64,000 nucleotides of DNA from assembly GCF_001571345.1 (NCBI RefSeq), contig NZ_BCTP01000007.1, positions 1-64,000 on the forward strand, read 5' to 3'. The position numbers and the translations under genes are program-made. Below are positions 55,503-63,817 of this stretch, piece by piece. The number at the start of each line of letters is the position of its first letter. Positions within the stretch are counted from its first letter, which is position 1. Source of the stretch: Komagataeibacter xylinus NBRC 15237 (GTDB lineage: Bacteria; Pseudomonadota; Alphaproteobacteria; Acetobacterales; Acetobacteraceae). The notes beneath the pieces are model-generated. The model was not told where the DNA came from and ran no database searches. It saw nothing but the letters and a program-made list of their open reading frames with translations.

Positions 55503-57032
55503 ATGGAAAACATTATTGCCTCGGCAGTCTCGCAGGTGGGCGACACGCACCATGAAGCCGCCCCCCGGCGCAGCCCGCCGGGTTCGTTCGTCATCTTTGG
55601 CGGCGGCGGCGACCTGACCCGCCGCCTTCTGCTGCCTGCCATATACAACCTGGCCTGCGCCGGGCTGCTTGATGATGGCTTTGGCATCGTGGCGGTTGAC
55701 CGCGCGGACCTGACCGATGAACAGTTGCGCGACAACGTGCGCGCGGCCCTTGAGGATTTTACCGCCCGCCGGGGGGCCGAGGCCGTCAGCCTGCGCGAGG
55801 ATGTCTGGGCATGGATGCTGCCGCGCATCCGCTACGTGCAGGGCGACTTTGAATCCGTGCAGACCTATCAGGCCGTAGCCGATGTCACGGCAGGGCAGAA
55901 CTGCATCTTCTATCTTGCCGTGGCGGCCCGCTTCTTCGGCCCGATCGTGGACCGGCTGGGCGAGGCAGGGCTGGTGCGTGAAGGGCCGGATGCCTTTCGC
56001 CGCGTGATCGTGGAAAAACCCTTCGGCCATGACCTGCAATCGGCCATCGCACTCAATACAAGGCTGCTCAACACGCTTGAGGAGCAGCAGATCTACCGCA
56101 TCGACCACTACCTGGGTAAGGAGACGGTGCAGAACATCCTCGCCCTGCGCTTTTCCAACGGGTTTTTCGAGCCGCTGTGGAACCGCCAGAACATCGACCA
56201 CGTCCAGATCACCGCCGCCGAGACCGTGGGCGTGGAACAGCGGGCCAAATTCTATGAAGGCACCGGCGCATTGCGCGACATGGTGCCCAACCACGTCATG
56301 CAGCTCCTGGCCATGACGGCGATGGAAGCCCCGATCTCGTTCGATGCCGATGCCGTGCGCAACGAAAAGACCAAGGTGCTCGACGCCATCCATCCCCTTG
56401 TTCCCGCCGATGTGGTGCGCGGGCAGTACGCGCCGGGCACGGTGGGGGCGAAGGCCGTGCCGGGTTACCGGCAGGAGCCGGGCGTTGACCCCCATTCCCT
56501 GACCGAGACGTATGTGGCCATGAAATTCGGCATCGATAACTGGCGCTGGGCCGGGGTGCCGTTTTACGTGCGCACCGGCAAGCGGCTGGCCGCGCGCAAG
56601 ACCGAGATCGCCATCCACTTCAAATCCGCCCCCTATGCTCTGTTCCGTGACACGCCGGTGGACAAGCTGGCCCCCAACATCATGGTCATCCACATCCAGC
56701 CGACCGAGGGGGTGACCATGCAGTTCTCGGCCAAGATTCCCGGCCCCTCGGTCAGGCTGGGCGGCGTGCGCATGAAGTTCGATTACGCCGAATGGTTCAG
56801 CGAAGGGCCGAGCACGGGGTATGAGACCCTGATCTATGACTGCATGATCGGCGATGCCACGCTGTTCCAGCGCGCCGACAATATCGAGGCAGGCTGGCGC
56901 GCCGTGCAGCCGGTGCTGGACTGGGGGCAGGATGCCCGCAGCCTCGCCTTTTACGCCGCCGACAGCGAAGGGCCGGAAGCCGCCGATGCCCTGCTGGCCC
57001 GCGACCACCGCCACTGGCTTAAGATTGGATGA
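55503..57032 (+). CDS. zwf: Glucose-6-phosphate dehydrogenase
   Basis: 509 residues of the standard family. The N-terminal coenzyme motif is IFGGGGDLTRRLLLPAIYNL; the usual GASGDL is altered to GGGGDL. The catalytic signature RIDHYLGKE lies near residue 198 with VIVEKPFG before it. ETYVAMKFGIDNWRWAGVPF and RTGKRL follow. It opens the oxidative pentose pathway by making 6-phosphogluconolactone. It overlaps the next HAD gene by 4 bp. Confidence 0.96.
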   Translation: MENIIASAVSQVGDTHHEAAPRRSPPGSFVIFGGGGDLTRRLLLPAIYNLACAGLLDDGFGIVAVDRADLTDEQLRDNVRAALEDFTARRGAEAVSLREDVWAWMLPRIRYVQGDFESVQTYQAVADVTAGQNCIFYLAVAARFFGPIVDRLGEAGLVREGPDAFRRVIVEKPFGHDLQSAIALNTRLLNTLEEQQIYRIDHYLGKETVQNILALRFSNGFFEPLWNRQNIDHVQITAAETVGVEQRAKFYEGTGALRDMVPNHVMQLLAMTAMEAPISFDADAVRNEKTKVLDAIHPLVPADVVRGQYAPGTVGAKAVPGYRQEPGVDPHSLTETYVAMKFGIDNWRWAGVPFYVRTGKRLAARKTEIAIHFKSAPYALFRDTPVDKLAPNIMVIHIQPTEGVTMQFSAKIPGPSVRLGGVRMKFDYAEWFSEGPSTGYETLIYDCMIGDATLFQRADNIEAGWRAVQPVLDWGQDARSLAFYAADSEGPEAADALLARDHRHWLKIG

Positions 57033-57865
57033 TGCCCATGACCGCACCCGTCTCCCGCCCGCATGCCGTCAGGCTTGTGGTGTCCGATATCGATGGCACC
57101 CTTATTACGCCCGAGCGCGAACTCACCCCCGCTGCCCACAAGGCGGCGGCTGACCTGCGGGCGGCAGGCATAAAACTCAGCCTGATCAGCAGCCGCGCCC
57201 CACGCGGCATGATGCAGTTCGTGCGCGCGCTTGATATCCATGAGCCGATCGCGGGGCTGAATGGCGGGCTGATCTGTGATCCTGACGGCACCATCCGTGA
57301 GCGCCTGTCGCTTGCGCCTGCGGTTGCGAAACAGGCGGTTGAATTCCTCATCAGCCACGGGGTCGAGCCGTGGCTGTTCATTGGCCATGACTGGCTGGTG
57401 CGCCGTGATGACACGCCGCAGGTCGCCCATGAGCGCGAGGTGGTGCAGACCACGCCCGTGCGGGTGGATGACTTCGCGGGCCATTATGAAAACGTGGGCA
57501 AGATCATGGGCGTGGCCAGTGACCCGGCGGCCCTGCCGGGCGTGGAACGCGACCTTGCAAACTTGCTTGGGGGCAAGGCGAGCGTACACCAGTCATCACC
57601 CATTTACCTTGATATTACGCACCCGCAGGCGAACAAGGGCTATGCGGCAAAAGAACTGGCCAAATTGCTGGATATTGATATCCGGGATACGGCATGCATC
57701 GGGGATATGAACAACGACATTCCCATGCTGAAGGAAGCGGGGGTCAGCATCGCGATGGGCAACGCGCTTGATAACGTCAAGGCCCATGCCCGTTTCGTGA
57801 CCCGGCCCAACACCAATGATGGCTGGGCCTACGCGATCGAAAACTTTGTCCTGCCCCGCCCCTGA
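57029..57865 (+). CDS. HAD superfamily (Cof-type) sugar-phosphate phosphatase 1
   Basis: A 278-residue type IIB HAD hydrolase. Motif I is VVSDIDGTLITPE, motif II is LISSRAPRG, the cap is in the middle, and motifs III/IV appear in NKGYAAKELAKLL and CIGDMNNDIPMLKEAGVSIAMG. Members dephosphorylate sugar phosphates or flavin intermediates. Translational coupling to zwf (ATGA) and a second paralogue next door tie it to pentose-phosphate metabolism. The substrate is unknown. Confidence 0.9.
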   Translation: MMPMTAPVSRPHAVRLVVSDIDGTLITPERELTPAAHKAAADLRAAGIKLSLISSRAPRGMMQFVRALDIHEPIAGLNGGLICDPDGTIRERLSLAPAVAKQAVEFLISHGVEPWLFIGHDWLVRRDDTPQVAHEREVVQTTPVRVDDFAGHYENVGKIMGVASDPAALPGVERDLANLLGGKASVHQSSPIYLDITHPQANKGYAAKELAKLLDIDIRDTACIGDMNNDIPMLKEAGVSIAMGNALDNVKAHARFVTRPNTNDGWAYAIENFVLPRP

Positions 57866-57893
57866 GGCGCGCGGCACAGAAGGGAGAGGCAAC

Positions 57894-58724
57894 ATGCCCC
57901 ACGACGCAGCCGCAACGCCAGCAGGCCAGATCAGGCTGGTACTGGCCGATGTGGATGGCACACTGGTCACGAAGGACAAGATCCTGACCCCACGCGCCAT
58001 CCGCGCGGTCGAGCGCCTGCGCGAGCGGGGCATCCTTTTCACCATCACCAGTGGCCGCCCGCCCAAGGGCATGAAGATGGTGATCGACCCGCTGAAAATT
58101 TCCGAGCCGATTGCAGGCTTCAATGGCGGCATGATGGTCAAGCCCGATTTTACCGTGATCGAGGCCCGCACCCTGCCAACTGACACCGCGCGCAAGGTGA
58201 TCGGCATCATCCGCGACCACAGGGCCGACCCATGGGTGTATAACGGCAATGACTGGATCGTCTCGAAACTCGATGCGCCGCATGTGGCGCGCGAGCAGTG
58301 GACGGTCAAGTTTCCGCCCGTGGTGGGCGATGTGGACGCGAAGCTGGACCAGGTGGTCAAGATCACCGGGGTGAGCGATGACCTTGAACTGATGAAGCGC
58401 CTTGAGCACGACCTGCAGCAGGCGCTGGGCGATACGGCATCCGCCGCGCTGTCACAGCCGTACTATGTGGATGTGACCAATAAAGACGCGAACAAGGGCG
58501 GCGTGGTGATGACGCTCGAGCGCCTGCTGGGCATTCCCGCCAGCCAGATGGTGACGCTGGGCGACCAGCCCAATGATGTGCTGATGTTCCGCAAGAGCGG
58601 CATGTCCATCGCCATGGGCCAGGCCAGCCCGGAGGTGCAGAAGCAGGCGACCCATGTTTCCACCTCGTGCGAGGAGGAAGGATTCGCCAATGGAATCGAG
58701 AAATTCGTGCTGGGGGATGCGTGA
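57894..58724 (+). CDS. HAD superfamily (Cof-type) sugar-phosphate phosphatase 2
   Basis: A 276-residue paralogue of the preceding gene: VLADVDGTLVTKDK, FTITSGRPPKGMKMV, EPIAGFNGGMM and MVTLGDQPNDVLMFRKSGMSIAMG. In motif IV the usual GDxxND-type acids appear as GDQPND. AGGGAGAGG supports the ATG at 57894. It almost touches pgl. The pair probably arose by tandem duplication and may clear side products of the pathway; this is inference. Confidence 0.9.
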   Translation: MPHDAAATPAGQIRLVLADVDGTLVTKDKILTPRAIRAVERLRERGILFTITSGRPPKGMKMVIDPLKISEPIAGFNGGMMVKPDFTVIEARTLPTDTARKVIGIIRDHRADPWVYNGNDWIVSKLDAPHVAREQWTVKFPPVVGDVDAKLDQVVKITGVSDDLELMKRLEHDLQQALGDTASAALSQPYYVDVTNKDANKGGVVMTLERLLGIPASQMVTLGDQPNDVLMFRKSGMSIAMGQASPEVQKQATHVSTSCEEEGFANGIEKFVLGDA

Positions 58725-58725
58725 G

Positions 58726-59466
58726 ATGACCGGTGGACATGATGTGAAAACGGGCGCGATGGTTGTCCTGCCCGATGCCGAGGCCATTGCCCAGCACATG
58801 GCGAAATGGCTGACGGAACAGGCGCTGGCGAAAAAGGGGAGGCCGTTCGTAATCGCCCTTTCGGGCGGGTCCACGCCAAAGCGGCTGTACCAGATCCTGG
58901 CCTCCGCTGAATATCGCGACCGCTTTCCGTGGGCGAACACGCAGTTCTTCTTTGGCGATGAGCGTTTCGTGCCCGAGAGCGATGCGGCCAGCAATTACAA
59001 CATGGTCGAGACCGAGATGCTGGCGCACGTAAAGGTGCCGCCCGCCAACGTGCACCCCATGCTCACATCGGGCGACCCGGCGCAGGCGGCGGCAAAGTAT
59101 CAGGCGGAACTCGAAGCGGTTTATGGTGGCAAGACGCTGGAACCCGGCCGCCCGCTCTTCGATGTGGTGATGCTGGGGCTGGGTGATAACGGGCATACCG
59201 CATCTCTCTTTCCGCGCCAGCCGGTGCTGGAGGAGAAAAAGCTCTGGGTCTCGACCTGCGTGCCCGATGATGCGCCGCATACGCGCCTCACGCTGACCTA
59301 TCCCGCCATCCATTCCAGCCGCCATGTGGTGTTCATGCTGGCGGGTGCAGGCAAGCGTGAAGCTTTCGCCAGGGTGCGCGCGGGCGACCCGGCGGAGCCT
59401 GCCAGCCATATCACCAGCGAGGGTGAACTCATCTGGCTTATGGACAAGGCGGCGGCGGGGCAATAA
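58726..59466 (+). CDS. pgl: 6-phosphogluconolactonase
   Basis: A 246-residue enzyme of the DevB/Pgl family that hydrolyses 6-phosphogluconolactone, the product of Zwf. FVIALSGGSTPKRLYQIL, QFFFGDERFVPESDAASNYNM and VMLGLGDNGHTASLFP are family hallmarks. The ATG at 58726, just after the HAD stop and with GGGGGA upstream, is preferred; an ATG at 58717 would overlap. Confidence 0.94.
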   Translation: MTGGHDVKTGAMVVLPDAEAIAQHMAKWLTEQALAKKGRPFVIALSGGSTPKRLYQILASAEYRDRFPWANTQFFFGDERFVPESDAASNYNMVETEMLAHVKVPPANVHPMLTSGDPAQAAAKYQAELEAVYGGKTLEPGRPLFDVVMLGLGDNGHTASLFPRQPVLEEKKLWVSTCVPDDAPHTRLTLTYPAIHSSRHVVFMLAGAGKREAFARVRAGDPAEPASHITSEGELIWLMDKAAAGQ

Positions 59467-59564
59467 GTGCGTGGCGTATCGTATCGGCGTGATACGATAC
59501 AGGGCCAAATAAAAACGACGGGGCACCCATGGCCGGGATGCCCCGCAGGAAGAGGAAGCAGCGC

Positions 59565-60269
59565 ATGTCCACCCAGAACGCGGACCCACGGGCAGAACTG
59601 AAGCGGCAGGCCGCGATCGAAGCCGCCGACATGGTCAAGGACGGCATGGTGGTCGGCCTTGGCTCGGGCAGCACGTCGGCCTTCATGATCGAGGAGCTTG
59701 GCCGCCGCTGGGCGGATGGCCTGCGCTTTAGTGCCATTCCCACATCCGAGCGCTCGGCCGAGCAGGCGCGCTCGCACGGCATCAGGCTGGTCACCTTCGC
59801 CACCCATCCGCAGATCGATATCGACATCGATGGCGCCGATGAGGTCGAGCGGGGCTCGCTCAACCTGATCAAGGGGCTGGGCGGCGCGCTGTTCCGCGAG
59901 AAGATCGTGGCCGCCGCCGCGCGTAAATTCGTGGTGGTGGTGGACGACAGCAAGCTCGTCGACCGCCTTGGCGCGCGCGTGCCCGTGCCGGTGGAAGTCG
60001 CCAATTTCGGCTGGACCAGCACCGCCCGCCAGCTTGAAGCGCTTGGTGCCAAGATTACCCAGCGGCTGGACCGGGGCGGCAATGTGTTCGTGACCGATGG
60101 CGGTAACATGATCCTTGACTGCCACTTTGGCCCGATTGCCGATTCTGCCTCCCTGCAGCGCCAGCTTGAGCAGATCGTGGGCGTGATCGAGACCGGGCTG
60201 TTCATTGGCCGCACGTCGGAGGTGATCGTGGCCACCGCCGATGGCCTGCAGCGGCTGGGCGTGGCATGA
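59565..60269 (+). CDS. rpiA: Ribose-5-phosphate isomerase A
   Basis: A 234-residue enzyme interconverting ribulose-5-phosphate and ribose-5-phosphate. Family motifs are GMVVGLGSGSTSAFMIEELG, DIDIDGADEVERGSLNLIKG, GGALFREKIVA and TDGGNMILDCHFGPI. AGGAAGAGGAAG precedes the ATG at 59565. It overlaps gntK by 4 bp. Confidence 0.95.
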   Translation: MSTQNADPRAELKRQAAIEAADMVKDGMVVGLGSGSTSAFMIEELGRRWADGLRFSAIPTSERSAEQARSHGIRLVTFATHPQIDIDIDGADEVERGSLNLIKGLGGALFREKIVAAAARKFVVVVDDSKLVDRLGARVPVPVEVANFGWTSTARQLEALGAKITQRLDRGGNVFVTDGGNMILDCHFGPIADSASLQRQLEQIVGVIETGLFIGRTSEVIVATADGLQRLGVA

Positions 60270-60826
60270 CCGGCCGCGCCTTGCAGGACCAGGGCATCAG
60301 GCCGCTGGTCTTGGTCATCATGGGGGTTTCGGGCTGTGGCAAGACCACGCTGGCCGAAGGGCTGCACAACGTGCTGGGCTGGCCCTATCAGGAAGGCGAC
60401 CTGCTGCACCCGGCCGCCAATGTGGAAAAAATGGCCGCGGGCATTCCCCTGACCGATGCCGACCGCCTGCCCTGGCTTGAGCAATGCCATAAATGGCTGC
60501 TGGGGCGCGTGGCGTCGGGGCAGGGGGGCATCCTGACCTGCTCGGCGCTCAAGCGCTCCTACCGTGATCTGCTGCGCGCGGACGGGGCGGCGGATATCGT
60601 GTTCATCTACCTCGAAATTCCCGAGGACACGCTCTACGACCGCCTCAGGCGCAGGCGCGGGCATTACATGCCGCCCAGCCTGCTGCCCAGCCAGCTTGCC
60701 ACACTCGAGCCGCCCACGGCGGATGAGCACCCCATCGTGGTGCATCTTGAGGAAACGCCCGCCGCCCTCATTGCCGAGACGCTGGGAATTCTGGCGCAGA
60801 AATTCCCTGAACGCAAAGGGGGCTAG
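60266..60826 (+). CDS. gntK: Gluconokinase
   Basis: A 186-residue P-loop kinase that phosphorylates gluconate to 6-phosphogluconate. Walker A is GVSGCGKTT. GDLLHPAANVEKMAAGIPLTD is the gluconate-kinase substrate signature, followed by CSALKRSYRDLLR. It allows gluconate, abundant in acetic acid bacteria, to enter the oxidative pathway at Gnd. Its stop is directly followed by the phosphatase start. Confidence 0.96.
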   Translation: MTGRALQDQGIRPLVLVIMGVSGCGKTTLAEGLHNVLGWPYQEGDLLHPAANVEKMAAGIPLTDADRLPWLEQCHKWLLGRVASGQGGILTCSALKRSYRDLLRADGAADIVFIYLEIPEDTLYDRLRRRRGHYMPPSLLPSQLATLEPPTADEHPIVVHLEETPAALIAETLGILAQKFPERKGG

Positions 60827-61300
60827 ATGACCGCCCGCCCTGCCGTTCTGTTCGTGTGCATGGGCAATATCTGCCGCTCGCCGCTGGCCGAGGCTGCCTT
60901 CAGGCAGGCCGCCGGCGCGGCAGGGCTGGAGGTGGTGGTCGATTCGGCGGGCACGGGCAACTGGCATGCCGGCTCGCCACCCGACCGGCGGGCCCGTGCC
61001 GTGGCGCGCCAGCATGGCATCGACATGGGCCGTTACCGTGCCCGGGTGGTCGCGCCTTCCGATTTTACCCGCTTTACCCACATCATCGCCCTCGATCACG
61101 CCAACCTTGCGCATCTGCGTGCCATGCGGCCAGAGGGGGCGCGTGCCGAACTGTCCCTGCTGCTCGATCACGTGCCCGGCAGGCAGGGGGAGGCGGTGGC
61201 CGATCCGTATTATGGCGATGCCAGCGGCTTCGAGACCACATGGCGCGATGTCAGCGCCGGGGCGCAGGCGCTGGTCAGGCGCCTGCTGGCCCGGCCATGA
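60827..61300 (+). CDS. Low-molecular-weight protein-tyrosine-phosphatase family enzyme
   Basis: 157 residues. The P-loop C-x5-R-S is FVCMGNICRSPLAEA, and the general acid motif is VADPYYGDASGF (DPY-type). The family includes tyrosine phosphatases and also protein-ribulosamine/fructosamine phosphatases. It starts directly after the gntK stop and overlaps a fructosamine-kinase-like gene by 4 bp. This pairing favours a deglycation role over capsule regulation; no tyrosine kinase (Wzc-like) gene is near. Confidence 0.92.
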   Translation: MTARPAVLFVCMGNICRSPLAEAAFRQAAGAAGLEVVVDSAGTGNWHAGSPPDRRARAVARQHGIDMGRYRARVVAPSDFTRFTHIIALDHANLAHLRAMRPEGARAELSLLLDHVPGRQGEAVADPYYGDASGFETTWRDVSAGAQALVRRLLARP

Positions 61301-62118
61301 GCCGCCTCGCCCGCCATGCCGCCACGCTGCTGGGCTCAGGGCTGTGGAACTGGCATCCGCTTCAGGGCGGCGACATTGCCCAGACCCTGCTGGTCTACCT
61401 CAATGACGGGCGCACGGTGGTGGCCAAGAGTGGCCCTGACCCGCTGGCCGAGGCCGCCATGCTGCGCGCCATGGGCGAAACCGGTGCGCCGGTGCCCGCT
61501 GTGCTGGCCGTGGATGCGGATGCATTGGTGATGGAATACCGGCCCATGGAGGGCACGCTGGCTACCTGCTGGGGCGATCTGGGCCGCGTGCTGGCGCAGG
61601 TGCATGAAGCCCGCCCCGAAGGTGGCATGATCCGCTATGGCTGGGCGGGGGATTACGCCCTTGGCGCGGTCAGCGTATGCAATACATGGGCCGATCGCTG
61701 GCCTGAATTCTGGGCCGCGTACCGCCTGGGCGTACATCTGGCGCATGTGCCCATTGACGTGGCCCGCCGCCTTGAACAGCTCATGCGCCGCCTGCCCGAC
61801 CTGCTGCCGGCAACGCCCGCGCCCGCCCTGCTGCATGGCGATCTGTGGAGTGGCAACGTGCTGGTGGCGCATCGGAGCGTGACCGGCCTGATCGACCCGT
61901 GCTGCTATTACGGGCATGTGGAGGTGGATCTGGCAACCGTGGGCGTGTTCTCGCAGCCGCCAGCGGCGTTCTACATGGCCGGGGGCCCGCTGGAGGCAGG
62001 GTATGCGGTGCGTTTTGCCATTTACCGGCTGTGGATCGCGCTAGTGCACCTGCGCCTGTTTGGCGCGACATACCGGCCCATGGTGGCGCAGTATCTGGAT
62101 GATGCCGGGGCAGGTTGA
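61297..62118 (+). CDS. Fructosamine/ribulosamine 3-kinase-family protein
   Basis: 273 residues. The N-terminal lobe has GGDIAQTLLVYLNDGRTVVAK. The catalytic lobe has PALLHGDLWSGNVLVAH (HGDLWSGN, typical of the FN3K family) and LIDPCCYYGHVEVDLATV (metal-binding Asp). These kinases phosphorylate sugar amines on glycated proteins so that the adduct decomposes. It is last in the pentose-phosphate operon and coupled to the LMW phosphatase. Repeat copy 9 follows. Confidence 0.92.
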   Translation: MSRLARHAATLLGSGLWNWHPLQGGDIAQTLLVYLNDGRTVVAKSGPDPLAEAAMLRAMGETGAPVPAVLAVDADALVMEYRPMEGTLATCWGDLGRVLAQVHEARPEGGMIRYGWAGDYALGAVSVCNTWADRWPEFWAAYRLGVHLAHVPIDVARRLEQLMRRLPDLLPATPAPALLHGDLWSGNVLVAHRSVTGLIDPCCYYGHVEVDLATVGVFSQPPAAFYMAGGPLEAGYAVRFAIYRLWIALVHLRLFGATYRPMVAQYLDDAGAG

Positions 62119-62128
62119 GGCTAAAAAG

Positions 62129-62211
62129 CAAAGGCTTCCGGGTGCCGGCTTTTTTCAAGAAGGCGGCGTTCTTCTGAAGCTTTTTGAAAAAAGCTTCACC
62201 AAAAACTTTTT
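62129..62211 (+). repeat. Dispersed palindromic element, copy 9
   Basis: GCCGGCTTTTTT/GAAGGCGGC with one mismatch, then GAAGCTTTTT/AAAAAGCTTC, then CACCAAAAACTTTTT. The left end has decayed. It lies between the kinase gene and convergent tRNA-Asp. Confidence 0.82.
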
Positions 62212-62262
62212 CTACTTAATCTCTGATAGAGACAGTTTTGATTTTGGGAGGGCACCATAAAG

Positions 62263-62339
<77 letters not shown>

Positions 62340-62427
62340 ATCCGCTGCAACCCCGTGGGGTGGCAACCATTCGGTGAAAGGGCAAATAACAGGCTGGCCC
62401 CGCCATGGCAACAGGGCAGGCGAAAAA

Positions 62428-62463
62428 AAAACGCCATGATCTTCCGATTCATGGCGTTTTTCA
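62428..62463 (-). terminator. Terminator of the ahp operon
   Basis: AACGCCATGA/TCATGGCGTT stem with A-run on the left and T-run on the right. It lies just after the ahpD stop on the minus strand and reads as a U-run in that direction. Confidence 0.88.
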
Positions 62464-62478
62464 GGGGCGGGGCTGTAA

Positions 62479-63006
62479 TCAGGCAGGAATTTCCACGCCT
62501 TCGAGCGCAACGGCCAGGCCGCTTACGGTTGCGGCAATGCGCACGGCGGTCTGGATCTGCTCGGTGCTCATGCCTGCCGCGCGGAGCTGCTGCTCATGGC
62601 TTTCCATGCACATGCCGCAGCCATTGATGGCCGAGACCGCCATGGACCACAGCTCGAAATCGGCCTTCTCCACGCCGGGCCGCGCAATGATGTTCATGCG
62701 CAGGCGTGCAGGCATCTTGGCATAATCGCCGCCCACAAGGTGCACGAAGCGGTAATAGACGTTGTTCATGCCCATGATGGCCGCCGCCGCCCGGGCGGCT
62801 TCCAGCGCCTCGGGGGTGAGCTTGGGGCCATACTCGGCCACGAGCGCATGGGTCAGCGCCGTGTTGCGCGTGGCAATGGCGGAGGCGACGAACGTGCCGC
62901 CAAGCTGCTGGGGCGTAAGTGTTATGTCATTGGCCAGCGAACTCAGGTTGAGCTTGAGGTCCTTGGCGTAATCGGGCAGCGCGGCCTTGATGGAGTCGAT
63001 CGACAT
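62479..63006 (-). CDS. ahpD: Alkylhydroperoxidase AhpD
   Basis: 175 residues, full length for AhpD. The redox centre is [15 protein letters not shown] (CxxC plus His), and [16 protein letters not shown] is the upstream proton-relay helix. AhpD reduces AhpC, or peroxides directly, drawing electrons from a lipoamide/dihydrolipoamide dehydrogenase chain. It is downstream of ahpC, so the pair forms a peroxide-defence operon. Confidence 0.95.
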   Translation of the reverse strand: MSIDSIKAALPDYAKDLKLNLSSLANDITLTPQQLGGTFVASAIATRNTALTHALVAEYGPKLTPEALEAARAAAAIMGMNNVYYRFVHLVGGDYAKMPARLRMNIIARPGVEKADFELWSMAVSAINGCGMCMESHEQQLRAAGMSTEQIQTAVRIAATVSGLAVALEGVEIPA

Positions 63007-63147
63007 GGGGGTTCTCCATGGATGTCAGGGGATATGAGGGGGCATGGCCCCGCTTGTCCCCACGCCTGCGCGCGGCAGGGGTCGGGGCAGGCGGCGCGGG
63101 CTGCCGCGCGGGCCATGACCCGCGCGGAAACCCGGACTGGAAAGGGA

Positions 63148-63690
63148 TCAGGCCTTGATGAAGGCGTCGCCCTTGTTCCAGTTGCACGGGCACAGCTCGT
63201 CGCTCTGCAGCCCGTCGAGGATGCGCAGCACCTCCTGCGGGTTGCGGCCAACCGACAGGTCATTGACGCTGACATGGCGGATGATGCCCTCGGGGTCGAC
63301 AATGAAGGTGGCGCGCAGCGCGGCACCGGCCTGCTGGGCCATCACGCCGCAGCTTTCGATCAGCTCGCGCTTGATGTCGGCGAGCATCGGGATCTCGAGG
63401 GTCTTGAGGTCCTCGTGGTTCAGGCGCCAGTTCAGGTGCACGAAGGCGCTGTCGATCGACACGCCATACACCACGGCGTCACGGTCCTTGAACTCGCCGT
63501 TGAGCTTGCCAAACGCCACGATCTCGGTCGGGCAGACGAAGGTGAAGTCGAGCGGCCAGAAGAACACGACCTTCCACTTGCCTTCGTTGCATGCGTCCGT
63601 GATCTGCACGAACTCGCCCTTGAGCCCTTCAGGCCCGCCGGGAACGGCGGTCAGGTTGAAGGCGGGAAACTTGTCACCGACTGTCAGCAT
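63148..63690 (-). CDS. ahpC: Peroxiredoxin AhpC
   Basis: A 180-residue 2-Cys peroxiredoxin. The peroxidatic cysteine is in PLDFTFVCPTEI and the resolving cysteine in DELCPCNW. It reduces hydrogen peroxide, organic peroxides and peroxynitrite. The start at 63690 (MLTVGDKFPAFNL) has CAGGAG eight bases upstream. It is followed 140 bp later by ahpD and is divergent from an OxyR-type gene. Confidence 0.96.
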   Translation of the reverse strand: MLTVGDKFPAFNLTAVPGGPEGLKGEFVQITDACNEGKWKVVFFWPLDFTFVCPTEIVAFGKLNGEFKDRDAVVYGVSIDSAFVHLNWRLNHEDLKTLEIPMLADIKRELIESCGVMAQQAGAALRATFIVDPEGIIRHVSVNDLSVGRNPQEVLRILDGLQSDELCPCNWNKGDAFIKA

Positions 63691-63817
63691 CAGGAAATCT
63701 CCTGTTTGGGTTAAAATATGGAACGGATTGGTATTGCAATCCGGCAAGTGTATCTATGGCGGGGATGCTGCTATCATGCCAGTGAATAATTCATGGATAT
63801 ATTGATCGGCGTCATCG
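63691..63817. promoter_or_regulatory. Divergent promoter region of ahpC and the OxyR-type gene
   Basis: 127 bp separate the two start codons. It is moderately AT-rich around 63715-63800, as expected for back-to-back promoters with an OxyR operator. No exact operator half-sites can be assigned by eye. Confidence 0.5.

Noticed and set aside
60827-61300. LMW phosphatase as a capsule-regulating Wzb
   Set aside because: No Wzc-like kinase or capsule export gene is adjacent; the overlap with a fructosamine-kinase gene gives a better context.
12183-62211. The repeat copies as ordinary rho-independent terminators only
   Set aside because: Each has two hairpins plus pairing ends with conserved spacing, one copy lies between divergent starts, and another lies next to two separate terminators. 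Termination may be one effect but does not explain the family.
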